Source: Victivallales bacterium
Lineage (GTDB): Bacteria > Verrucomicrobiota > Lentisphaeria > Victivallales > JAADHT01
DNA: 12,940 nucleotides
Reading direction: 5' to 3'
NCBI GenBank assembly: GCA_016930955.1
Contig: JAFGFR010000330.1
Location: forward strand, 1 to 12,940
Position numbers and translations under genes: made by a program
Notes under the pieces: generated by a model
What the model saw: the letters and a program-made list of their open reading frames with translations, nothing else
What the model was told of the DNA's origin: nothing
The model's database searches: none
Shown: one piece after another, positions 7,086-12,940 of the stretch
Numbering within the stretch: position 1 is the first letter of the stretch
Layout of the letters: each line of letters opens with the position of its first letter

Positions 7086-7748
7086 ATGGAAGCAGGAAAA
7101 AACAGGAGGACGGATTTTACTTTGATCGAGCTTCTGGTCGTTATTGCAATTATTGCTATTTTGGCCTCAATGCTGTTGCCCGCGTTGCGATTGGCCAGGG
7201 ATTCGGCCAAAACCATTGTCTGTGCCAACAACATGAAACAGTTCGGGATGGCATTCATTCAATACACTGCAGATCACGACGGGGGAATCCCCTGGGAGGA
7301 TGGCAACTGGCCTCCGGGGGCGTGGATGTATCAAATGCAGGATTGGATGCCTGGCTTCACCTATGGGGAAGCTGTGGATGGCAGTCTTAAGGCAAGAATG
7401 CTATCGTGCCCTGCGGTAGGAAGAAGCAGTTCAGACGGTGCTCATTCATCAGACTATGCTCTGAACGTTTGTGCCGCCGTGAGATGGACCCATATTCATC
7501 CTCAAGCAAATAAGAACGTATATAGGAATAAAAAGCCTAGTCAGACGTTTATTCTGCATGAATTCAAGCCAGGTTGGAATATGTCCTACGGTCAAGCAGC
7601 TTTGATGAACACCACTTATTTTACCGATTGCTACAGGCATAACCAATCTATGAACGCTTTGTATCTAGACGGACATGTGAGGCAACATAAGAGGACTGAT
7701 ATACAGGTTGCGGATTTCGGAACTGTTCCCTGGAGAAGCGATTATTGA
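7086..7748 (+). CDS. Second pseudopilin-like protein with prepilin N-terminus and H-X9-DG motif
   Basis: A 220-residue protein closely similar in its first 50-60 residues to the pseudopilin at 540-1184 and divergent afterwards. A basic leader MEAGKNRRTD precedes FTLIELLVVIAIIAILASML. F11 would be mature residue 1 and E15 the Glu+5. Asp, not Gly, sits before the cleavage point. The shared LARDSAKTI segment follows the helix, then VCANNMKQFG. The globular part has ARMLSCPAVG and SSDYALNVC, and H185 is nine residues from D195-G196, fulfilling H-X9-DG. An AAGGAG site 8 nt upstream supports the start. Like the first copy, it immediately precedes an exported hydrolase-like gene (43-nt gap), suggesting pseudopilin and exported enzyme work together at the envelope. 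Whether it is assembled into a filament or is a stand-alone anchored domain cannot be seen. Confidence 0.88.
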   Translation: MEAGKNRRTDFTLIELLVVIAIIAILASMLLPALRLARDSAKTIVCANNMKQFGMAFIQYTADHDGGIPWEDGNWPPGAWMYQMQDWMPGFTYGEAVDGSLKARMLSCPAVGRSSSDGAHSSDYALNVCAAVRWTHIHPQANKNVYRNKKPSQTFILHEFKPGWNMSYGQAALMNTTYFTDCYRHNQSMNALYLDGHVRQHKRTDIQVADFGTVPWRSDY

Positions 7749-7777
7749 GGAAAGTTTTCTACTGAAGGATTCAATAC

Positions 7778-7785
7778 AAAGGAGG
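7778..7785 (+). promoter_or_regulatory. Shine-Dalgarno AAAGGAGG deciding the start at 7792
   Basis: AAAGGAGG followed by T lies 6 nt before the ATG at 7792. The frame is open upstream to 7708 inside the pseudopilin gene, but this site and the signal peptide that follows select 7792. Confidence 0.8.
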
Positions 7786-7791
7786 TTTAAG

Positions 7792-9657
7792 ATGAGAAGG
7801 ATGATGTCGGCTTTTGTCGGATGTGTGATCATTCGGCTTTTACTCGGTCATGGTGTTGCAGCGGATAGTACGACCCGCACCGCCACTTTCTTCCCCAAAG
7901 GAGTCTATTGGCCCTGGGTGCCGTTTAACCAACCCGAGAGGAACAAGCACGCGCAACATGCAGGACTGGACCATTGGGAATATGCGGATCAGATCATGCG
8001 GAAACTCAGTGAGAACAATTTCAATTTGATCTGGGTGATCCATATGCCGGACCACGAGCTGGGACGATTTTGCGAGCTGGCCAGAAAGCACAATTTAAAC
8101 GTTGCCGCCGCCGGGATGCATTTGCGAGGTCAGGTGAAATGGGGGGCAAGCTCCAACTATGATCCAGTCAATGTGGCGGAAACTGCAAAGGGAATTGTGA
8201 ATCGACGTGGCGACATCGAGAACCTCATCGCCCACGTCGGCCTTGACGAACCTAGGACCGAGGAAATGATGGCTATGAACTCGGTTTACGCTTACTTCAA
8301 ACATTTCGACCCCGTCAGGGAATTCTGGCTGGTGATTCGTCCGCACAACCTCCCCTACGCCATGCGCTATCTGGACCGCGACATTCTCCTCACTGTCGAT
8401 CCATACTTTTTCTTCCACCCTTGCGCATGGATGCCGGATGCAACCACCACAAAGTGCCAAAAAAAACAAAACGTAAAGATCAACATGACCAGTCGTCTGG
8501 CCAAGACCTACGACCGCCCGTTCATGCTGATGCCCCAGGTATTCACTGAGAGTTTTGGCGGCGGCAGATATTTCGATCCTGAAAAAGGACAGATCGTTAT
8601 CCTGCCTGGCTCCTTTCTCAATTGGCGTCAAACCACACCCACGGAAACGACCTGGCAGATTTGGAACGGTCTCGCCAAGGGAGCCAAGGGGTTTGTTACA
8701 TTCACACTTTTCCACGGCTATGATATAACTAAGGAGGACTTTATCGGGAAGCATGGCGAGAATGTCGCTGAAGGCAGGGAAATACTTGATAAACACGACA
8801 ATTGCAACGTCACAGAACCCGTTTGGGTTGACGACGGACTGGTTCGGCGCGGGCTTGAGATGGCACCCCAGTTTCACGCTCTTGGCAAGCTTAACGGCGA
8901 GCTGGCACCATTTTCAGAATTGCTCTCCGAGGGCAAACCCGCGCCGCCTCTATGTCTCGTTGACAATGACAATCTAGCAGCCACATTTGAATATGGCGGC
9001 GACGTCATGACGAAAAAATATTACGCCGTAGTCGTCAACAATGACACGGAAAATGCCATCAGACAGGAAATCAAAACGCTTCCATGCGTGCTCAAGGCGA
9101 CAAATTTGCTGACTGGCGAGGTGCTTGAAGGTGATAAATCAGAATCGGAATCAGACTTCCTCAATTTCGCCATAAATCTCAATCCTGGCGGAGGCGCGCT
9201 TCTGACTTTTGATTTGCCTTCCAGTGGTGCTTACTCACGCATTGATTATCTGGAATTTGTCTCAGACTATGAAAAGAACCGTAGGACCGAGCTTGATAAT
9301 TTGACTATCCACCCGACTTCCGAGGGTCGCGAACGTCCTTGTTTGAGAGTAGAGACGAAAGATAAGCCAGGCTACCTCGCCTATGCACTTAAGGATTGCG
9401 TGGAACCGACAAGATATAAGAGCGGGAACCTCTTTTTTGTCTTCAACGCCAACGGGCCGTTCAAAGTGTCGTTCCTCGCGGGAAATGATGATGTCATCAA
9501 GGAAGAGGACTTGGCCTTCTCCCATCTCATCGAGGCAAGCGAGGAAAAGTTCCTGATAGTGCCAAAGACGGCTCGGAAGATGAAACTCGAGTTCCAATCG
9601 GATGAATCAGCCCTGATGGAGATCAGCCTGCTATACAGTCACGACCATCGCAATTAA
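7792..9657 (+). CDS. Glycosidase-like TIM-barrel protein, copy 2 (exported)
   Basis: A 621-residue paralogue of the products at 3783 and 11274, and the only one with an N-terminal leader: MRRMMSAFVG onward, hydrophobic to about residue 19 with a likely cut after GVAA (residue 24). Arg15 inside the hydrophobic part makes the leader imperfect. The core repeats the family blocks: FFPKGVYWPW, NLIWVIHMPDHELGRFC, HVGLDEP with E153, VIRPHNLPYAM, TVDPYFFF, LMPQVFTE with E253 and LPGSFLNWR. The candidate catalytic Glu pair is again 100 residues apart. A beta domain (about 383-477, VVVNNDTEN, LNPGGGALLTF) and a C-terminal sandwich-like region (about 478-621) follow. It differs from the other copies by an insertion near residues 120-130 and by HVGLDEP in place of YVGFDEP, so it is a distinct branch. 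Likely role: periplasmic or surface action on the same glycan; the reaction is unproven. Confidence 0.72.
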   Translation: MRRMMSAFVGCVIIRLLLGHGVAADSTTRTATFFPKGVYWPWVPFNQPERNKHAQHAGLDHWEYADQIMRKLSENNFNLIWVIHMPDHELGRFCELARKHNLNVAAAGMHLRGQVKWGASSNYDPVNVAETAKGIVNRRGDIENLIAHVGLDEPRTEEMMAMNSVYAYFKHFDPVREFWLVIRPHNLPYAMRYLDRDILLTVDPYFFFHPCAWMPDATTTKCQKKQNVKINMTSRLAKTYDRPFMLMPQVFTESFGGGRYFDPEKGQIVILPGSFLNWRQTTPTETTWQIWNGLAKGAKGFVTFTLFHGYDITKEDFIGKHGENVAEGREILDKHDNCNVTEPVWVDDGLVRRGLEMAPQFHALGKLNGELAPFSELLSEGKPAPPLCLVDNDNLAATFEYGGDVMTKKYYAVVVNNDTENAIRQEIKTLPCVLKATNLLTGEVLEGDKSESESDFLNFAINLNPGGGALLTFDLPSSGAYSRIDYLEFVSDYEKNRRTELDNLTIHPTSEGRERPCLRVETKDKPGYLAYALKDCVEPTRYKSGNLFFVFNANGPFKVSFLAGNDDVIKEEDLAFSHLIEASEEKFLIVPKTARKMKLEFQSDESALMEISLLYSHDHRN

Positions 9658-9689
9658 TAGTTGAGCCAATTTCAAACAGTGAGGAAACA

Positions 9690-11135
9690 ATGATCAACGC
9701 ACCTAAACCTGAGATGAAACCCAATATAGTCGTGTTTTTCTGTGATCAACTGAGGATTGACCTGCTTTCCTGCTATGGCGGCAACAAAGTGCGAACTCCA
9801 AACATCGATGCATTGGCGGCAAATTCGACGGTTTTCGGAAGAGCCTACACTCCGTGTGCGCTTTGTTCTCCTGCAAGAGCAAGCTTGATGACCGGACTTT
9901 ATCCCCATAGTCATCATATGTTCAACAACTCTACACCAGGTTATTCCTATTGCGAGCATCTGAAACCGGAAATCGCAATATTGCCGGATTGGGTGAAGGA
10001 TGAAACCGACTATGAGTCGGCATATTTCGGGAAATGGCATATCGGTTCTGCCCAAGATTTGTTCAATTCCAGCTTTACCCATACTCACCCCAGACCCGAT
10101 CAGGATGATCTGCCGTATTTGAATAGTTCACACTGGCATCCTGATCTGAAAATTGGACCGCTTGATTCCTCCTATGCCTCGGGGCAGGCAGGAACAATCA
10201 GGGTTCCAATGGAACGTTTTCCCGATGTGGCGGCAGCGAATTATACCAGGCGCTTTATTCGTGGCAGAAAACCCGACGACAAGCCTTTTTGTGCCTTTTG
10301 CGCTTTTCCAGGCCCCCACAGTCCCTGGCTGATCCCCTCGGAATTTGGCATTCGTTATGATCCCAAAACAATCGACATGTGGAAGAATCGCAATGATTCT
10401 TTTGAGGGCAAACCGATAAACCAACGCAAACTGTATCACCTAGAGCGACATCGCTGTAACCCGGACGAAGAACTGCGCGAACTGCTTGCCTGCCTTTTTT
10501 CCTACATGGAGCTGATCGATACTCAGGTCGGCGCCGTTCTTGACGAACTCAAAAGCACAGGTCAATACGACAATACGCTCATCGTATTCACCGCGGATCA
10601 CGGAGACATGGCCGGTTCGCACGGATTCCTAAGCAAAGGTGCTTACATGTACGACGAGACTTACCGCATTCCGCTGCTCGTCAAGACTCCCGGGGCGTGC
10701 AAGGGAAGACGTATCGACAAACCGGTTCACCTGATGGATGTGACCGCTACTCTGATGCACGCAATGCGAGGTGAGCCGATATGCCGCATGGCTACGCACG
10801 ACTTGCAGGGCGATTCATTGTTGCCCCTGCTCTCAGGAGAGGATTCATGGACGCGCAAGATCCATTATGCGGAGTATCACGGTGATTGGTACGGGCACTA
10901 TTCCGCTCGAATGGTTACAGATGCCAGATGGAAGCTGGTGTGGAACTTGACTGACTTTTGCGAACTTTACGATCTGGAGCGCGACCCTGGCGAGCTTGTC
11001 AATTTGTTCTATTCACCGGGTTCCCGAGCGATTCGGCAGCAGTATTTCCAGCTCATGATCGATGAGGCACGCCGTTTAGGCGACGAACAGCTTGCTCTGC
11101 TCGATCCGGGAATCGAAGACTTCATTCACCAGTAA
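9690..11135 (+). CDS. S1-type (formylglycine) sulfatase, second copy, no signal peptide
   Basis: A 481-residue sulfate-ester hydrolase, clearly a different subtype from the one at 5518. The N-terminus MINAPKPEMKPNIVVFFCDQ has no leader, so cytoplasmic action is expected. Active-site parts: D19-Q20; C59-S-P-A-R63 as formylglycine motif (CSPAR rather than CMPSR); FGKWH with K115 and H117; FPGPHSPW with H210; TADHGD with D303-H304; K316 in FLSKGAYM. The tail holds the common WKLVWNLTDFCELYDLERDPGE block, a usual closing strand of these enzymes. GAGGA at 9681-9685 stands 4 nt before the ATG, a short spacing, and the gene begins 32 nt after the exported hydrolase-like gene. Two distinct sulfatases in one cluster suggest sulfates at different positions on the same glycan; that is inference. 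Confidence 0.93.
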   Translation: MINAPKPEMKPNIVVFFCDQLRIDLLSCYGGNKVRTPNIDALAANSTVFGRAYTPCALCSPARASLMTGLYPHSHHMFNNSTPGYSYCEHLKPEIAILPDWVKDETDYESAYFGKWHIGSAQDLFNSSFTHTHPRPDQDDLPYLNSSHWHPDLKIGPLDSSYASGQAGTIRVPMERFPDVAAANYTRRFIRGRKPDDKPFCAFCAFPGPHSPWLIPSEFGIRYDPKTIDMWKNRNDSFEGKPINQRKLYHLERHRCNPDEELRELLACLFSYMELIDTQVGAVLDELKSTGQYDNTLIVFTADHGDMAGSHGFLSKGAYMYDETYRIPLLVKTPGACKGRRIDKPVHLMDVTATLMHAMRGEPICRMATHDLQGDSLLPLLSGEDSWTRKIHYAEYHGDWYGHYSARMVTDARWKLVWNLTDFCELYDLERDPGELVNLFYSPGSRAIRQQYFQLMIDEARRLGDEQLALLDPGIEDFIHQ

Positions 11136-11273
11136 AGCGGAGTTTGCCGAATGCGAGTGACGGAGGAGCGAGTTGGACGGCCATCGATCAAAAGCCACAG
11201 CCGATACGTCCACATTGCGCCATTTCAAAAATATATGACGGAATAACGGCAATAAAAAAACTAGGAGTGCAAC
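11136..11273 (+). other. Longest intergenic gap (138 nt)
   Basis: No gene is visible in either strand at this size. An imperfect inverted repeat TGGACG (11174-11179) / CGTCCA (11207-11212) has a 27-nt loop and no T-run after it, so it is not a good terminator. The 3' half is A/T-rich (11225-11261) and ends with the ribosome site for the next gene. It is the only place inside the cluster with clear room for a separate promoter or operator, but I cannot point to convincing -35/-10 boxes. Confidence 0.4.
11263..11267 (+). promoter_or_regulatory. Shine-Dalgarno AGGAG for the third hydrolase-like gene
   Basis: AGGAG is placed 6 nt before the ATG at 11274, which starts the open frame that runs off the window. 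Confidence 0.7.
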
Positions 11274-12940
11274 ATGCCGACAATCACTCGTACACCCGAT
11301 TTTTTCCCCCGCGGGGTCTACTGGCCCTTCGACAAAGAGAGACACGACGGCAACGCCGCTCAAATAGGCATGGACCGTTGGACGTACGCGGAGCGTTTGA
11401 TGGATATTGCCAAGGCACGCAATGTCAACCTGCTCTGGGTCATCCACATGCCCGTCGATGATTTGCCTCGCTTCTGCGAACTGGCCAGCGAGCGCGACTT
11501 GATGGTGACGGCATCCGCGGACTTGAAGGACTATTTCCCAAGTTACGCTCCCAGGGATATCGACATAGGTGTGGCCGAATTGACGGCACGCTGGAAAGAT
11601 TGCGACGCGTTGATCGGCTACGTTGGTTTCGACGAGCCCAAGCGACGTGAGATGATGACTTGCGAGATGATTCGGCGAGCCTTTCGCCGCCACGATCCGC
11701 AGCGTTTTTTCTGCGTTGTGGCGCGTCCGCACGAGACACCACTGGCGTTGCGGCAGCTCGAAGCCGATGCCTTTGTGATCGATCCCTATCATTTCTATTT
11801 CATCCCAGGGCCATGGTACTCCGAATGGGACAAGGATGTGACTCGGTCGAGATACACTCGGGACATCGAATGCGGTTGCTCTCTTGCTCATTCCTTGGAC
11901 AAACGCCTTTGGGCCATGCCGCAGGCGTTCGTGGAAATCGACCGGGCGGATGGGATGAAACAGCCTCCCTGCTTCTTCGATGTCAACTGCGGAGAGTTTG
12001 TCGTCGTTCCCGGTGCCCGCGCAAATTGGCGGATGCCAACAGATGCAGAATTGAAATGGCAGTGCTGGACCGCGTTGCGCCTGTGCTCACGCGGACTCGT
12101 TCCTTTCGTCTTGCTGCCCCCCGTCGTCGACGAGAAAAATAAATACGTCCAAGCCGGCAACGATGTATCAGGTCAAAAAATCGACCGCTCCAACGTTGAC
12201 CGTCCAAGGGAATTCGGGCCTGGCATGGCATTGATTCAACGCGGTTTGAAGCCGACCCCGCAATTCGATGCCATGGGCGAGCTTTTCGGGGAACTGGCTC
12301 GCCATGACCAACTGTTGAAAAACCTGAAACCTACCTACCCGCTGGGGTGGACGAACCATCCCTTCAAAGCGTCCACCGTCACCGCCGATTGCTTTGACGA
12401 TGAGCGATATTTCATCGTCGTCAACGACGATTTCGAGCGGGCACACACGGGAAAGGCAACTTTCTTGACTTGCGTGAAAAATGTTACGGTAGTCACGCCG
12501 TCCAACGGTCAAGTGATGAGATGCGGCGATGATGACAATGCCTGGTCGGTGACTTTGCCGCCCGGCGAAGGGGTCATCCTTCGCCTTGAAACCGCGCCAT
12601 TTAGCCATGAATTAATCGACGTTCACGATTTCGTTTGGAAAGGAGAGTTGCCCCCCGGGAAAAACGTTGAGAACTTGATCTGGCGACCGTTCCGGGAATA
12701 TCCGTACGCATCGTCCGCGCTGGTGGTCGACGACACGTCGCACCACGGATGGATTCGTCTGGAACTGCCCTGTAAAAAAGCCAGGACCTCCGGGGACGAC
12801 AGGCATCAATTGTTCATGTTCGTCGATTCCGGGATCGAACGCGTCGCATCGGAAGGAGAATGGTGGGATAGGCCAGGCTACACGGCAGCCAGTTTCAGCG
12901 AGGACGGCGAGACGTTTGGCTCATCCACGAGCACGAAAGT
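11274..12940 (+). CDS. Glycosidase-like TIM-barrel protein, copy 3 (no signal peptide; 3' end cut by window edge)
   Basis: The frame is open from the ATG at 11274 to the last base without a stop: 555 complete codons of an estimated 580 or so. It has no leader; MPTITRTPD leads straight into FFPRGVYWPF. It follows the family plan: NLLWVIHMPVDDLPRFC, YVGFDEP with E121, VVARPHETPLAL, FVIDPYHFY, AMPQAFVE with E221 and VPGARANWR, with the Glu pair 100 residues apart. The beta domain (about 355-441; IVVNDDFER, LPPGEGVILRLE) and the beginning of the C-terminal region (SHELIDVHDF onward) are present. It is nearer to the copy at 3783 than to the exported copy, sharing DALIGYVGFDEP exactly. Sampled stretches are about 57-58% G+C, and the gene looks more GC-rich than much of the 5' half of the window. 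It probably acts in the cytoplasm on the same class of substrate as copy 1. Function is inferred only from the barrel layout. Confidence 0.75.
   Translation, partial: MPTITRTPDFFPRGVYWPFDKERHDGNAAQIGMDRWTYAERLMDIAKARNVNLLWVIHMPVDDLPRFCELASERDLMVTASADLKDYFPSYAPRDIDIGVAELTARWKDCDALIGYVGFDEPKRREMMTCEMIRRAFRRHDPQRFFCVVARPHETPLALRQLEADAFVIDPYHFYFIPGPWYSEWDKDVTRSRYTRDIECGCSLAHSLDKRLWAMPQAFVEIDRADGMKQPPCFFDVNCGEFVVVPGARANWRMPTDAELKWQCWTALRLCSRGLVPFVLLPPVVDEKNKYVQAGNDVSGQKIDRSNVDRPREFGPGMALIQRGLKPTPQFDAMGELFGELARHDQLLKNLKPTYPLGWTNHPFKASTVTADCFDDERYFIVVNDDFERAHTGKATFLTCVKNVTVVTPSNGQVMRCGDDDNAWSVTLPPGEGVILRLETAPFSHELIDVHDFVWKGELPPGKNVENLIWRPFREYPYASSALVVDDTSHHGWIRLELPCKKARTSGDDRHQLFMFVDSGIERVASEGEWWDRPGYTAASFSEDGETFGSSTSTK

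Noticed and set aside
7792..7827. Lipoprotein signal at Cys11 (FVGC) in exported copy 2
   Set aside because: The Cys is followed by more hydrophobic residues (VIIRLLL), so it is inside the hydrophobic core rather than at its end; an ordinary signal peptide ending near GVAA fits better.
8095..8877. 260-codon open frame on the minus strand
   Set aside because: Antisense to the strongly conserved barrel of copy 2, with no family resemblance and no ribosome site of note.
11174..11212. Inverted repeat TGGACG/CGTCCA in the 138-nt gap as terminator or operator
   Set aside because: The 27-nt loop is long, no T-run follows, and the spacing does not look like a LacI-type operator palindrome.
11076..11891. 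271-codon open frame on the minus strand
   Set aside because: It lies opposite the third hydrolase-like gene and the end of the second sulfatase, has no recognisable domain, and crosses a real intergenic gap. It is explained by the codon composition of the plus-strand genes.

Overview
The window is a one-strand (+) accessory gene cluster for breaking down a sulfated glycan. It most likely comes from a PVC-superphylum bacterium, with Lentisphaerota as first guess and Kiritimatiellota or Planctomycetota as alternatives. The phylum call is inference. It rests on two pseudopilin-like proteins that combine a FTLIELLVVIAII prepilin N-terminus with a C-terminal H-X9-DG motif, found next to S1 sulfatases and glycosidase-like proteins under a LacI-type regulator. 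No SusC/SusD pair, transporter, RNA gene, mobile element or CRISPR array is visible.

Layout. 1-543 is the effector-binding half of a LacI-fold regulator cut by the left edge. It overlaps by ATGA a pseudopilin (540-1184). Next come an exported 838-residue arabinofuranosidase-like, multi-domain protein (1200-3716), a leaderless TIM-barrel hydrolase-like protein (3783-5525) and a sulfatase overlapping it by 8 nt (5518-7032). A second cassette follows: pseudopilin (7086-7748), an exported paralogue of the hydrolase-like protein (7792-9657), a second sulfatase (9690-11135) and, after the longest gap (138 nt), a third hydrolase-like paralogue (11274 to the right edge, incomplete). Gaps are otherwise -8 to 66 nt, so a single operon is plausible. 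I see no convincing terminator inside it.

How the genes may work together (inference). The regulator senses a sugar. The exported proteins act on the polymer outside the cytoplasm, while the two leaderless hydrolase-like proteins and two leaderless sulfatases would process sulfated oligosaccharides inside. The pseudopilins may be surface or secretion accessories.

The most interesting content is the three-copy hydrolase-like family. I cannot assign it to a named glycoside hydrolase family. All three copies keep a DEP glutamate and an MPQxFxE glutamate exactly 100 residues apart, as expected of a retaining clan-A catalytic pair.
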